Shown: positions 17,808 to 28,394 of the stretch, piece by piece
How positions within the stretch are numbered: the first letter of the stretch is position 1
How the letters are laid out: each line of letters begins with the position of its first letter
Assembly (NCBI GenBank): GCA_031261445.1
Contig: JAISJQ010000044.1
Coordinates: forward strand, 1 to 64,000
Direction of reading: 5' to 3'
From: Oscillospiraceae bacterium
GTDB lineage: Bacteria > Bacillota > Clostridia > Oscillospirales > Acutalibacteraceae
DNA length: 64,000 nucleotides
Translations under genes and position numbers: made by a program
Notes under the pieces: model-generated
Databases searched by the model: none
The model's input: the letters and a program-made list of their open reading frames with translations, nothing else
Told to the model about the DNA's origin: nothing

Positions 17808-20267
17808 ATGTCCAACGATTTCTTGCAACTGCGCAAACAAGTCCTCTCCTTGCAGTTTAGCCACCTGAACGATGCCCAGCGTGAGGCCGTGTTCACCACG
17901 GATGGGCCGCTTTTGGTGCTCGCGGGGGCGGGGAGCGGCAAGACGACCGTCATCGTCAACCGCATCGCCTCTCTGGTGCAGTTTGGCGATGCCTACACCA
18001 GCGAGGCGGTGTTCCCAGAGCCAAACGAGGCCGATGCGGACGCCCTGCGCGGCTACTTAAACGACCACAGCGACACCCTGCCCGCGCTTCTCCGCGCGGA
18101 CGGCTACACCCCCGCCCACTGCCTGCGCACGCTGCCTGAGCGGACAAGCCAGAAGCTACGCGGCACGTGTCCGCGCCCGTGGGAGATTTTGGCGGTGACA
18201 TTCACCAACAAGGCGGCGGGCGAGCTGAAAGCACGTCTGGAGCGCATTTTGGGCGAAGACGGCCGCGACATCTGGGCGGGCACGTTCCACGCCACCTGTG
18301 CCAAGCTCCTGCGCCGCCACGCCAGCGACATCGGCTTCCCCAGCAACTTCACCATCTACGACACCGACGACCAAAAACGCGCCCTCAAGGCCTGTTACAC
18401 CCAAGAGGGCATCGACCCCAAAATCCTTGAGCCCAAGTTCACGGCCAAACAGATCAGCACCGCCAAGGACTTGCTCATCTCGCCCAAACAGTACCAAGCC
18501 GAGCACGCGAAAGACCCCAAGAAGAAGCAAGTGGGCGCGCTCTATGCGGCCTATCAGCGGGCGCTGCACAAGGCGGGCGCGATGGATTTTGACGACCTGA
18601 TCTACTACACCGTCAAGCTCCTGCAAGAGCACGCGGACGTGCTTTCTAAGTATCAGAAACGCTTCAAGTACGTGCTGGTGGACGAGTATCAGGACACCAA
18701 CAAAGCGCAGGACGTGCTCACCGCACTGCTGGCCGGCGGCTGGGGCAACCTGTGCGTGGTGGGGGACGACGACCAGAGCATCTACAAATTCCGTGGCGCA
18801 ACAGTGGAGAATATCCTCAACTTTGACGAGCGATTCCCCGGCGCAAAGGTCATTCGGCTGGAGGAAAACTACCGCTCCACCGGCAACATCCTCACGGCCG
18901 CCAACGCCGTCATCGCCAAAAACGAGACCCGCCGTGGCAAGACCCTCTGGACGCAGGCCGACGCGGGCGATGCCATTGCGCTGGCCATCTGCGCCGATGA
19001 GCGCGAAGAAGCGGGCTACGTGGGTGACCAAATCATGCTCGACAAGGCCAAAGATCTGCCCTTTGCCGGGCACGCTGTGCTCTACCGCATGAACGCGCAG
19101 TCCAACATGATTGAGACCGCGCTGACCCGCCGTGGCATCCCGTACCGCATGGTGGGCGGCCTGAAGTTCTACGATCGCAAGGAGATCCGCGACGCGCTGG
19201 CGTACCTGCAGGTGCTGCTCAACGAGGGCGATGCCGTGCGGCTGCGGCGCATCATCAACGAGCCCAAGCGCGGCATTGGCGAGGCCACGGTCACGCGCCT
19301 GCTCGCGATTGCCGAGAGCCTAGAGATTTCGCCGCTGGCGGTGGCGCGGGAGGCGGCGCAGTACCCGCTCTTGAGTGCATCCGCGAACCGACTGAGCGGC
19401 TTTGCGCACATGATGGATGCCCTGCGGGAGCAACTGGAAGAGTTGCCCCTAGCGGACTTTTTGGAGGAGCTCCTAAAGCGCACGGGCTACGACATTTTGT
19501 TGGCCAACGACAAAGAAAAGGGCGACGAGCGCAAGGAGAACCTCGCCGAGCTGGGCGCGTCGCTGGCGCGTTATGAGGAGGAGAACCCAGAGGGCGACTT
19601 GGCGGGCTTCCTGCAGGAAGTCGCGCTACAGACCGACCTAGATGGCTTCAACGAGGACGACGATGCGGCGGTGCTCATGACGCTGCACGCGGCCAAGGGA
19701 CTGGAGTTCCCCACGGTGTTCCTCATTGGGCTGGAGGAGGGCGTGTTCCCCGGTCAGCAGGCGCTGTATAACCCCGAAGACATCGAGGAGGAGCGGCGGC
19801 TGGCGTATGTGGGCATCACGCGGGCGCGGCGGAAGCTGCACCTGTGCGCGGCGCGGCAACGCATGGTCTTTGGACGCACGGGGCGCAACCCGGTGAGCCG
19901 TTTTGTGCGCGATATCCCCACGGAGCTGCTGGACGAAATCGAGCTGACGCCGCCGCCTGCGAGCAATTATTCCTCTGGCAATTATGGCGGCTTTGGCAGC
20001 GCGTGGGGTCGCCCCAGTGCCCCCCGCGCGGGCGCGGTGTCGATTGAACAACCCGCCGCGCCGCGCCGTCCCGCGCCCAAAAAGGCCGCGCCCAAAGCCC
20101 CTGCCGTGGTCTACCAGGTGGGTGAGCGCGTGCAACACGGCACGTTTGGCGTGGGCACAGTGCGCAAGGTCACCCCCATGGGCAACGACACCCTGCTGGA
20201 AATCGCGTTCGATGCCTCTGGCACAAAAAAACTCATGGCCAACTACGCAAAGTTAGTGAATAGCTAA
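17808..20267 (+). CDS. pcrA: ATP-dependent DNA helicase UvrD/PcrA
   Basis: LNDAQREAVFTTDGPLLVLAGAGSGKTTVI, VDEYQDTNKAQ, DDQSIYKFRGA, LMTLHAAKGLEF, YVGITRAR; C-terminal Tudor-like segment. Confidence 0.95.
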   Translation: MSNDFLQLRKQVLSLQFSHLNDAQREAVFTTDGPLLVLAGAGSGKTTVIVNRIASLVQFGDAYTSEAVFPEPNEADADALRGYLNDHSDTLPALLRADGYTPAHCLRTLPERTSQKLRGTCPRPWEILAVTFTNKAAGELKARLERILGEDGRDIWAGTFHATCAKLLRRHASDIGFPSNFTIYDTDDQKRALKACYTQEGIDPKILEPKFTAKQISTAKDLLISPKQYQAEHAKDPKKKQVGALYAAYQRALHKAGAMDFDDLIYYTVKLLQEHADVLSKYQKRFKYVLVDEYQDTNKAQDVLTALLAGGWGNLCVVGDDDQSIYKFRGATVENILNFDERFPGAKVIRLEENYRSTGNILTAANAVIAKNETRRGKTLWTQADAGDAIALAICADEREEAGYVGDQIMLDKAKDLPFAGHAVLYRMNAQSNMIETALTRRGIPYRMVGGLKFYDRKEIRDALAYLQVLLNEGDAVRLRRIINEPKRGIGEATVTRLLAIAESLEISPLAVAREAAQYPLLSASANRLSGFAHMMDALREQLEELPLADFLEELLKRTGYDILLANDKEKGDERKENLAELGASLARYEEENPEGDLAGFLQEVALQTDLDGFNEDDDAAVLMTLHAAKGLEFPTVFLIGLEEGVFPGQQALYNPEDIEEERRLAYVGITRARRKLHLCAARQRMVFGRTGRNPVSRFVRDIPTELLDEIELTPPPASNYSSGNYGGFGSAWGRPSAPRAGAVSIEQPAAPRRPAPKKAAPKAPAVVYQVGERVQHGTFGVGTVRKVTPMGNDTLLEIAFDASGTKKLMANYAKLVNS

Positions 20268-20516
20268 TAGTGAATAGTGAATAGGTGTGGGATTGCAGGA
20301 TGTAGGGGCATTGAGGAATGAGGATTGAGGGTTCAGGCGTGAGGATTGTAGGGGCGACCCTTGTGGTCGCCCTGATGAGGGTTGAGGGATGAGGATACAG
20401 GCGTGAGGGTTACAGGGGTAGGGTGCGCAACCCTCATTTCTGAACCCTCATCCCTCACGCCTCCATGGGCGACCATACCCGCAGGGCACAGGCAAGGGTC
20501 GTCCCTACAGGTGAAT
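20259..20516. repeat. Mosaic of TAGTGAA array, TGAGGAT arrays and REP-like hairpins
   Basis: TAGTGAATAGCTAATAGTGAATAGTGAATAGGTGT; TGAGGAATGAGGATTGAGGGTTCAGGCGTGAGGATT; GTAGGGGCGACCCTTGTGGTCGCCC; GGGCGACCATACCCGCAGGGCACAGGCAAGGGTCGTCCCTAC. Confidence 0.85.
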
Positions 20517-20665
20517 GGCGGATTTCCTAACACCTAAAACGCCGCGTGCCTAACGCCTAATTCCCAATTTTCAAAATTTATTCACATTCTGCCGTTGACA
20601 GTTGCGGGGTATTTCGTTTATAATATACGTTGGACTATTGGGACACACATTATTGCGGAGGGTCT

Positions 20666-21367
20666 ATGTCATTTATTGAATTTGAGGGCGTCACCAAACG
20701 CTACCACATGGGAGAAATTACCATCAACGCGGCGGAAGACGTGACGTTTAACATCGAGCAAGGCGAGTTTGTGGTGGTGGTGGGCCCGTCCGGCGCGGGC
20801 AAGACCACCGTGCTCAACATGCTCGGCGGCATGGACGGCTGCAGCGACGGCAACATCCGCGTCGACAGCGAGCTGGTCAACGAGTTCACCCGCAAGCGGC
20901 TCATTGAGTACCGCCGCTGGGAGGTGGGCTTTGTGTTCCAGTTCTATAATCTGGTGCAGAACCTCACCGCGCTGGAGAACGTGGAGCTGGCCACGCAGAT
21001 TGGGCGCAAGGCGCTCAATCCCCGCCGCGTGCTGGAGCGCGTGGGGCTGGGCGAGCGGCTGGGCTCGTTCCCGGCGCAGCTCTCCGGCGGCGAGCAGCAG
21101 CGCGTTTCCATCGCGCGCGCCCTAGCGAAGAACCCCAAGCTCCTGCTGTGTGACGAACCCACGGGCGCACTGGATTACGGCACGGGCAAGCAGATCCTCA
21201 AGCTTCTGCAAGAAACCTCCCGCGAGACGGGCATGACCATCATCGTCATCACCCACAATCAGGCCATCACCCCCATGGCCAACCGTATCATCACCATGCG
21301 CTCCGGCCGCGTGCACCGCATCGCGCTCAACAACCGCCCCATGCCCGTGGAAAAAATTGAATGGTAG
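20666..21367 (+). CDS. ABC transporter ATP-binding protein (MacB/LolD type)
   Basis: [51 protein letters not shown]. Confidence 0.95.
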   Translation: MSFIEFEGVTKRYHMGEITINAAEDVTFNIEQGEFVVVVGPSGAGKTTVLNMLGGMDGCSDGNIRVDSELVNEFTRKRLIEYRRWEVGFVFQFYNLVQNLTALENVELATQIGRKALNPRRVLERVGLGERLGSFPAQLSGGEQQRVSIARALAKNPKLLLCDEPTGALDYGTGKQILKLLQETSRETGMTIIVITHNQAITPMANRIITMRSGRVHRIALNNRPMPVEKIEW

Positions 21368-21411
21368 TCTAGATGCTAGATGTTAGAGACTAGAGACTAG
21401 ATTCTTGAGGC
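21365..21411. repeat. TAGATGT/TAGAGAC heptad array
   Basis: TAGATGC TAGATGT TAGAGAC TAGAGAC TAGATTC immediately after the ABC ATPase stop codon. Confidence 0.8.
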
Positions 21412-21460
21412 ATGATGTGTTAAGAACTAAAAACTAACGTCAAAGAAAAGGTTGCATCGA

Positions 21461-24400
21461 ATGAACAAGACCCTCCGTAAAGACATTTTGCGCACCATTG
21501 GGCGCAGCAAGGCGCGGTTTATCAGCGTGATTGCCATCGTCGCGCTGGGCATTGCCTTTTTTGCGGGCATGAACGTGACGCCGCGGGACATGCTCACCAC
21601 GGCGGGGGATTACTTTGAGGCCACCAACCTCATGGACATCTCCGTCGTTTCCACCGCTGGCCTCACCGAGAGCGACATCTACGCCATCATGGTCAAAAAC
21701 GGGCGGCAATTGCAATCGTTTATGCCCGTCAAGTTTGTCGACAGCCTGCTCTACATGGGCGGCCAAGGTCTGGTGGACATTGACGGTTCGGCCTTTACCT
21801 GCCGCGCCATCGGCATGGATTTCGACATGGTGCGCACGTTTGAGCAGAACAACCCCAACTTTAAGGACGGCGTGGTGGAGTGGGACGATGTCTCCTACAT
21901 CAACCGCCTGACGCTGCTGGACGGCGAATGGCCGGATCAACCCTACGAGTGCTTAGTGGACGACAGCGCCCTCTCTACGCCCGAAGAGTTTGAGATCGGC
22001 AAGCTCATCACCCTCAAGGGCGACCGCGAGGATCTCTCCAAGTCGCTCAGCTCCACCACCTTCCAGATTGTGGGTGTGGTGCGCACGCCCACGTATATCA
22101 ACTTTGAGCGCGGCAACACAAACGTGGGCTCTGGCAAGCTGGGCACGTTCATCTATGTGCCGCAACAGAGCTTCATCCAGTCGTACTATTCTCAGCTGTA
22201 TCTAAAACTGAAAAACACCGCCAACAAAAAGAGCGAGAAGAGCGATGAGGGCGACTTTGTCGTCTATTCCGACAGCTATAAAAAATACGTCGACGCGGTC
22301 ATCAACCCCATTGCAGGCATGGCCGAGGATCGGCTGGACATACGCCGTCGCACGCTGGGCAACGAGCTGGGCAAGAAAATCACAGACGGGCAAACGGCGC
22401 TGGCGGACAAAGAAAAAGAAGTCGCCCAGCAACTGGCCGATGCCGCCGCGCATCTGGCGCAGGTGGAGGACGCCGCCCTCAATGGCGATGCGCAGATTGC
22501 CGCCAAAAAGGCGGAGTTTGAGCGAGAGCTCACCGCCGGGCAACGGCAGTTTTACTCCGGCCAGAGCGAATACAACGCCAAGCTGGCCGAATACAACAAG
22601 GCGGCGGCGGAGCTGGCCGAGGCCATGCAGAAGCTGGAGGAGAACCCCAACTACAAAACCGATTACCTCAAGGCCAAGCAGGATTTGGACGCCGCCAAAG
22701 CCAAGATTGACGACGGCGCGAAGCAGATTGTCTCCACCGAAAAAATGCTCAACACGCTCAAGGGCTTTTTCGCCAAGCTGGACACCAACAGCTCTTGGGA
22801 AGGCATGATGGCGCAACTGCAAGCGGCGGGCGTCTCCACGAGCATCCTCGACCAATTCAAAAAAGCCACCGCCGTTGGCGTGGCGGAAGAGGCGCTGGGG
22901 CTGGCTGGGCCTATGATTGAGGACTACGAAAAAGAACTCCAGACCCAAAAAATCAACCTCGTGCGCGGACAGCTGGAGTACAACCAAAAGTACGCCGAGT
23001 GGGAGGCCAAGGCCAGCGACATCGAGGGGCTCGATCGCCTGCCGTCGCTGCAAACCAAGCTCAACGCCGAATGGCAGAAGCTCCAGGCGGGGCTGAGCGA
23101 AATCGAAAAAGGCGAGCTGACCCTGACGCAAAAGCAGACCGAGGGGCAGTATCAGCTGCTGCTGGCGCAGACACAAGTGGCGCAGGCCAAAGCGGCGTAT
23201 CCCACCGCGCGCGCCACCTATGAAGCCGAAAAAGCCAAGGCCGAGGCCGCGCTGGAAGCCGCGCGGGAGGAGCTCGACGCCGCCCAAACCACCATGAACA
23301 ACCTGCCCAAAACGCGCTGGATGGTCACCGGGCGCGAGGATCTGCCCGGCAACACGAGCTATCAGCAAAACGCCGAGAATGTGAAAATTTTGGGCACGGT
23401 GTTCCCGCTGGTGTTCTTAGCAGTGGCGGTGCTGGTGGTGCTGGCCACGGTGCAGCGCATGGTGGAGGAAGAGCGCACCCAAATGGGCACGCTCAAGGCG
23501 CTGGGCTATGACGAGACCGCCATCGCGTGGAAGTATATTTTCTACGCGCTGCTGGCCGGGAGCATCGGCGCACTCATCGGCTTGGGCATCGGCTTTACGG
23601 TCTTGCCCATTGCCATCAGCGCGGCGTTTGGGATTATGTTCGATATGCCGCCCGTGGAGCTGAGTATGCCTTGGGATTTGGCCGTTGTCGGCTTCCTCAT
23701 TGCGCTGGCGTGCTCTGTGGGCGCGGCTCTGTTTGCTTGCTGGAAAGAGATGCGCACCAACCCGGCGACTCTCATGCGCCCCAAAGCCCCCAAGGCGGGC
23801 AAGCGCGTCTTGCTCGAGCGCATCCCCTTCATCTGGCGGCGATTGGGCTTCACGCAAAAAGTTACTACGCGCAACCTCCTGCGCAACAAACGCCGCTTTG
23901 TCACCACCTTTATCGGCATCGCGGGCGCAACGGCGCTGCTTCTGGCGTCCTTCGGGCTGGGCGACTCCGTGGGCGCGATCATCGGCTACCAATACGGCGA
24001 GGGCGGCATCAGTCGGCAGGATGTCCAGCTGGTGTTGCGCGACGCGCAGAATCCCGACAATCCCAATGAGGGCGTGCTGGCCAAGCTGAACGCCGAAAAG
24101 CGTCTGGGCGACAAAGTGGCCGTGTCCATGAGCGTGCTGAATGCAGGCGCGGCGGCGGATGGCGGCATGAATCTGCAGGAAGTCAACGTGCTCGTGCCAG
24201 CGGACGCGGCGCAAATGCACACCATCGCCACGTTGCAAGACCGCAAAACGGGCGTGCCCATCACCCTCACCCAAAACGGCGTGGTGGTCACCGAAATGTT
24301 CGCCGACCGCGCGGGCATCAGTTTGGGCGACGAGATCATCATCAAAGACGTGGACGGCGTGCTCAGCCGCCCCGTGGCTGTGCGCGGCATCACCGAGAAC

Positions 24401-25036
24401 TACACCTTCAGCTATATCTACATGATTCGCCCCGTGTATGAGTACGCATTCAACGTGCGCCCAGAATTCAATATGGTCTACGCCCAACTGGGCGCGGCCA
24501 TCAAGAGCGCGGACGAAGAGACGCGCACGAGCGAAAAGGCCGCGCTAGGCGCAGACCTGATGAAGATTGACGGCGTGAGCGCGGTGGTCTATACCACCCA
24601 GGTGGTGGAAAACTTCAACAACATCATCGGCTCGCTCAATTATGTCATACTCGTGTTCATTCTGGCGGCGGCGGCGCTGGCCTTTGTGGTGCTCTTTAAC
24701 CTCTCCAACCTCAATGTCAACGAGCGCATCCGCGAGATTGCCACCATCAAGGTGCTGGGCTTCTACGACAAAGAGGTCAGCGCGTATCTCTACCGCGAAA
24801 ACATCATCCTCACGCTGTTGGGCATGGCCGGCGGCATCGTGGGCGGCTACTTCCTGCACACGCTCATGGCGGGCGTGGTGCGCATCAACGTAGTGATGTT
24901 GGGGCAGAGCATCGAGTGGTCCAGCTACCTGTTCGCGCTGCTCTTGACCGCTGGTTTCGCGGTGATTGTGAACGTGATGATGCACCGGAGACTCAAAAAA
25001 GTGAGCATGGTGGAATCGCTCAAGAGCGTGGAATAG
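21461..25036 (+). CDS. ABC transporter permease, FtsX-like, with large coiled-coil extracytoplasmic insert
   Basis: N-terminal RTIGRSKARFISVIAIVALGIAFFAGM, long coiled coil, two FtsX blocks (VFPLVFLAVAVLVVLATVQRMVEEERTQMGTLKALGY; LNVNERIREIATIKVLGFYDKEV). Confidence 0.92.
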   Translation: MNKTLRKDILRTIGRSKARFISVIAIVALGIAFFAGMNVTPRDMLTTAGDYFEATNLMDISVVSTAGLTESDIYAIMVKNGRQLQSFMPVKFVDSLLYMGGQGLVDIDGSAFTCRAIGMDFDMVRTFEQNNPNFKDGVVEWDDVSYINRLTLLDGEWPDQPYECLVDDSALSTPEEFEIGKLITLKGDREDLSKSLSSTTFQIVGVVRTPTYINFERGNTNVGSGKLGTFIYVPQQSFIQSYYSQLYLKLKNTANKKSEKSDEGDFVVYSDSYKKYVDAVINPIAGMAEDRLDIRRRTLGNELGKKITDGQTALADKEKEVAQQLADAAAHLAQVEDAALNGDAQIAAKKAEFERELTAGQRQFYSGQSEYNAKLAEYNKAAAELAEAMQKLEENPNYKTDYLKAKQDLDAAKAKIDDGAKQIVSTEKMLNTLKGFFAKLDTNSSWEGMMAQLQAAGVSTSILDQFKKATAVGVAEEALGLAGPMIEDYEKELQTQKINLVRGQLEYNQKYAEWEAKASDIEGLDRLPSLQTKLNAEWQKLQAGLSEIEKGELTLTQKQTEGQYQLLLAQTQVAQAKAAYPTARATYEAEKAKAEAALEAAREELDAAQTTMNNLPKTRWMVTGREDLPGNTSYQQNAENVKILGTVFPLVFLAVAVLVVLATVQRMVEEERTQMGTLKALGYDETAIAWKYIFYALLAGSIGALIGLGIGFTVLPIAISAAFGIMFDMPPVELSMPWDLAVVGFLIALACSVGAALFACWKEMRTNPATLMRPKAPKAGKRVLLERIPFIWRRLGFTQKVTTRNLLRNKRRFVTTFIGIAGATALLLASFGLGDSVGAIIGYQYGEGGISRQDVQLVLRDAQNPDNPNEGVLAKLNAEKRLGDKVAVSMSVLNAGAAADGGMNLQEVNVLVPADAAQMHTIATLQDRKTGVPITLTQNGVVVTEMFADRAGISLGDEIIIKDVDGVLSRPVAVRGITENYTFSYIYMIRPVYEYAFNVRPEFNMVYAQLGAAIKSADEETRTSEKAALGADLMKIDGVSAVVYTTQVVENFNNIIGSLNYVILVFILAAAALAFVVLFNLSNLNVNERIREIATIKVLGFYDKEVSAYLYRENIILTLLGMAGGIVGGYFLHTLMAGVVRINVVMLGQSIEWSSYLFALLLTAGFAVIVNVMMHRRLKKVSMVESLKSVE

Positions 25037-25050
25037 GGGAGGAGATTGTA

Positions 25051-25749
25051 ATGAAAAAACGCCCGTCTGCTTTGTGGTATCTGTTGGCTATAGCGCTGAT
25101 TGTGGCTTCGCCCATCATCATGCTTTCGGTGGTTTTGTCACAGGTGGAGTTTATGGAGGATGATCCAGCTGAATACTTGGCGTTCACACTGGATGTGGAG
25201 CACCAGAGTGCCACACTGACGTTTGCGCAAGAAGGAAAGTACCAAATCGAATATCTGACAGCGGAAAAACTGCCCAACGGGTCTTTTCCCGATGTGAGTG
25301 CCCTGCTGGTGACTAATAAAATCACGAAGCAAACGATCGTCTACAGCTTCCAGTATCCAGACCCACCCGTGCAACCGTACACAACTAGCGATGGTCTCTA
25401 TAGCTACGACCTCTTTACCGTTGTCATTGATGTACCCGGCGACTATGATTTTGCCGTCATTGTCCAACCATGGTCGTCGGACAAACGTGTACCCGTCTAT
25501 GGCGAGTACGTTGTCAACCAAATCTTTGAGCCGTCAGCGGCGCAAGTCGCCACAGTCATTGGCGGTGTGTTGCTGATGTTTGCCGCATTCATGGGCGGCA
25601 TTGTGCTCATCATCGTGCTGGCGATTCTGCGGGCACTGCATAAACAGCCCCCAGCCTATGCCTATCCACCACAACCCTATCCACCCCCACCCTACTACCC
25701 TGCGCAATATCCACCCTATAACCCACCCACACAAGGAGAAAACTCATGA
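25051..25749 (+). CDS. Two-TM membrane protein with Pro/Tyr-rich C-terminal tail (paralog of next gene)
   Basis: MKKRPSALWYLLAIALIVASPIIML...; tail PPQPYPPPPYYPAQYPPYNPPTQGENS; SD GGGAGGAG. Confidence 0.75.
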   Translation: MKKRPSALWYLLAIALIVASPIIMLSVVLSQVEFMEDDPAEYLAFTLDVEHQSATLTFAQEGKYQIEYLTAEKLPNGSFPDVSALLVTNKITKQTIVYSFQYPDPPVQPYTTSDGLYSYDLFTVVIDVPGDYDFAVIVQPWSSDKRVPVYGEYVVNQIFEPSAAQVATVIGGVLLMFAAFMGGIVLIIVLAILRALHKQPPAYAYPPQPYPPPPYYPAQYPPYNPPTQGENS

Positions 25750-26621
25750 AAAAGAAACCCTCAGGCCTCTTCTACCTCATCCCCGTGGCGTTGCTGATCA
25801 TCTCGCTCATCACGCCTTTCGCGGCCATCTTTGGCTTTGCCATCAACATTGGCGAAGAGCTCATTGCCACCGGGAACATCCAAAAGTCCCAAGAGCTCAC
25901 CGTCACAAAGGGTGCGGCCAGCTATCGCTTCACCGAAATGGGCTATGCGGTCTTCGACCTGACAGTGAAACCCGACACCGCACCGACCATCGCCCTCCCC
26001 GGGGGCGGCTCTGTCGATATCGCTGTGCCGATTGACGCCGAGAGCTACACCATCAACGCCGAGGACAAAGAGACCGGGGCACAGCTCATTTACTCCGGCA
26101 ACTTCATGCCGCTCAATCAGGAAACGGATGTGGGTTTGATGATTGGGCTGTTGTATGTCGAAAAGCCCGGCGAGTACACACTCTCCGTCAAGGACGCGGA
26201 CGGCAAGGATGCCAATGTAAAATTGGGCGTGTTGCCCGTGCTCAAGCAAGCGCAGTTTGATAAGCTCAAGAGCGACTTGATTCTGGGCGTTGTGCTCTTT
26301 GTCGCCGCCATTGTGCTGTTCATCACCCTAGGCATCGCCCGTGGCGCGAGCAAGAGGAAGCAACTGGCCAACATGCCGGCCGAGCAACCATTTGTGGCGT
26401 ATCCCGGCCAACAGCCCGGCGGCTATCCCCAGCAAGCGTATCCGCCCAGCAATGTGCCGCAATACGCGCCGCCGCAGTATAGCAACCAGCCGCCCCTGCA
26501 ACCCATCGCGCCACCCGTGCCGTATGCGCCGCCCATCGCGCCACCGATTGCGCCTCCGCCTGTGCAGGATGCATTGCCCCCCGTGCAGGATTTCCCGCCC
26601 TTCCCGCCTGTTGAGGGATGA
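25746..26621 (+). CDS. Two-TM membrane protein with Pro-rich C-terminal tail (tandem paralog)
   Basis: MKKKPSGLFYLIPVALLIISLITPF...; ATGA overlap with previous gene. Confidence 0.75.
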   Translation: MKKKPSGLFYLIPVALLIISLITPFAAIFGFAINIGEELIATGNIQKSQELTVTKGAASYRFTEMGYAVFDLTVKPDTAPTIALPGGGSVDIAVPIDAESYTINAEDKETGAQLIYSGNFMPLNQETDVGLMIGLLYVEKPGEYTLSVKDADGKDANVKLGVLPVLKQAQFDKLKSDLILGVVLFVAAIVLFITLGIARGASKRKQLANMPAEQPFVAYPGQQPGGYPQQAYPPSNVPQYAPPQYSNQPPLQPIAPPVPYAPPIAPPIAPPPVQDALPPVQDFPPFPPVEG

Positions 26622-26912
26622 GGCATGAGGTTACAGGCGTGAGGGCAGGATTTGCCCTCACGCCTGTGAATATATCTACACCTGTAGGGGCGACCCTTGT
26701 GGTCGCCCGCTGTTAAGAATGCGCCGTGTTTTGGATATCCGCGTTGGTAAAAATCAGCGGGCGAGCGCAGAAAAGCCCCTACAATACACAACAACCCGTA
26801 GGGGCGCGCATCGCGCGTCCGCTGTGTAGAGGGCAGACATCAGAGGACAGAAGACAGAGCTTTGCCCCAAACCTATTCACTATTCACTATTACCTATTCA
26901 CTACTCAAATTC
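26613..26912. repeat. Composite intergenic repeat block: TGAGGGA array, REP hairpins, CAGAGGA array, TAGTGAA array
   Basis: GTAGGGGCGACCCTTGTGGTCGCCCGCTG; CAGCGGGCGAGCGCAGAAAAGCCCCTAC; GTAGGGGCGCGCATCGCGCGTCCGCTG; CAGAGGACAGAAGACAGAG; CCTATTCACTATTCACTATTACCTATTCACTACTC. Confidence 0.88.
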
Positions 26913-27446
26913 ACTACTCAAAATAGCGTTGATTTTCAAAATGGCCGTCTGCGTTTTGCCGTCGGCGATTTCGCCTGAGAGCACCATCTGTACCGCGTCT
27001 GCCAGCGCGATGCGCTCGACCTCTAGGAACTCGTCCACGTCGGGCGTGGCCTCGCCTTCGGTCAAGTCCAGTGCCAAAAACATGTGAATGATTTCGCTGC
27101 AATAGCCCGGCGTGGGGTAGAACTGCCCCAGCGAACGCGTCCGCCCGGCGACTGCGCCCACTTCCTCTTTCAATTCCCGCAAGCCGGCCGCCAGCGAGTC
27201 TTCGCCCGGCTCTAGCTTGCCCGCGGGCAACTCCAGCAGCACTTTGTGGTAGGGATAACGAAACTGCCGTACAAACAACAGTGCGCCGTCTTGCGTCAGC
27301 GGTGCAATGAGCACGCCGCCCGTGTGTTCCACCACTTCCCGATAGCCAACGTGTCCGTCCGGCAGGGCGACGCTGTCCACGTGCAAGCGCACCACGCGCC
27401 CGACAAATTTTTCGTCCTGCGTCAGCGTCTTTTCCGTCAAGTCCAT
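26901..27446 (-). CDS. NUDIX hydrolase, ADP-ribose pyrophosphatase-like
   Basis: Nudix box GxxxxxEDSLAAGLRELKEEVG; LPAGKLEPGE; start MDLTEKTLTQDEKF with AGGAGCAG SD. Confidence 0.9.
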   Translation of the reverse strand: MDLTEKTLTQDEKFVGRVVRLHVDSVALPDGHVGYREVVEHTGGVLIAPLTQDGALLFVRQFRYPYHKVLLELPAGKLEPGEDSLAAGLRELKEEVGAVAGRTRSLGQFYPTPGYCSEIIHMFLALDLTEGEATPDVDEFLEVERIALADAVQMVLSGEIADGKTQTAILKINAILSSEFE

Positions 27447-27516
27447 CGTCTGCTCCTTGTGCGTATATCTGCCGCCGCCGCGCATAGTATAAACAAAACG
27501 CGCGGAGGAGACCGTC

Positions 27517-28392
27517 TTGCGAAGTGTTGTGCCTATTATACCATATGACGCCCGTGCAGTGCAACGGGTCTGTGCGCATTTGCAGGACAAATGCCCCGCC
27601 CTGCGCGTGGGGACTTTCGGGCGCAGTCTCTGCGGGCGAGCGCTGTGGGCGCTGTCGATGGGGCAGGGCGAGAGTGTGCTTGTGGCGGCGGCGTTCCACG
27701 GGCAGGAGTGGATCAGCACGTATGTGGCACTGCGTCTGGCGGAGGATCTGTGCGCGGAGGGAACACTGCCGTGCCGCGTGGTGATTGTCCCCAGCGTGAA
27801 CCCCGACGGCGTGGAGATTGCGCTCCACGGCGCGGCTACGGCGGGACGCTACGCAAATCTGGTTCTGGAGGCAGCGCACAGGGCGCACCCAGAAAACCCG
27901 ACCCTTGCGGACTGGAACGCCAACGCGCGGGGCGTGGATCTGAATCACGACTACGACGCAGGCTGGCAGACCTTGCGTGCGCTGGAGACCGCCGCGGGTA
28001 TCACCGCCCCCGCGCCGCGCCGCTATGGCGGCACAGCCCCCGCCAGCGAGCCCGAAACGCAAGCGCTCATACGCCTGACGCGGCGGCTCGATCCCGTGCG
28101 CGTTGTGGCACTGCATAGCCAAGGGGAAGAGATCTATTGGCAGTATGGCGGTGTGGACGTGTCCGGCGCGGAAAACCTCGCCCGTGCCTTTGCGCAAGCC
28201 AGCGGCTACAAGCTGGTCGAGAACGACGGCCTGGCCTCCCACGGCGGCTATAAGGACTGGTTCATCCAGGAATACACGCGCCCCGGCTTCACGCTCGAAC
28301 TGGGCAAAGGGCAAAATCCCCTGCCCCTAGCGGACTTTGCGCAGGTGTATGAAAGGGCACGAGAAATGCTCTTGCTAGCTACAAAATGCTAG
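27517..28392 (+). CDS. M14-family zinc carboxypeptidase (TTG start)
   Basis: AAFHGQEWIST zinc-site HxxE, DLNHDYDAGW, ALHSQGEEIYWQYGG, TLELGKGQNPLP. Confidence 0.85.
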   Translation: MRSVVPIIPYDARAVQRVCAHLQDKCPALRVGTFGRSLCGRALWALSMGQGESVLVAAAFHGQEWISTYVALRLAEDLCAEGTLPCRVVIVPSVNPDGVEIALHGAATAGRYANLVLEAAHRAHPENPTLADWNANARGVDLNHDYDAGWQTLRALETAAGITAPAPRRYGGTAPASEPETQALIRLTRRLDPVRVVALHSQGEEIYWQYGGVDVSGAENLARAFAQASGYKLVENDGLASHGGYKDWFIQEYTRPGFTLELGKGQNPLPLADFAQVYERAREMLLLATKC

Positions 28393-28394
28393 GC

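Noticed and set aside
20259-20516. Possible CRISPR array
   Set aside because: Units are adjacent 7-mers and isolated hairpins without constant repeats or uniform unique spacers; no cas genes in the window.
22202-23368. 388-aa minus ORF opposite the ABC permease coiled coil
   Set aside because: Compositional mirror of an Ala/Lys/Glu-rich coiled coil.
26914-28314. 466-aa minus ORF overlapping NUDIX and M14 genes
   Set aside because: Shadow ORF in GC-rich DNA; Arg/Ala/Gly-rich, no recognisable domain, while other frames encode clear NUDIX and M14 proteins.
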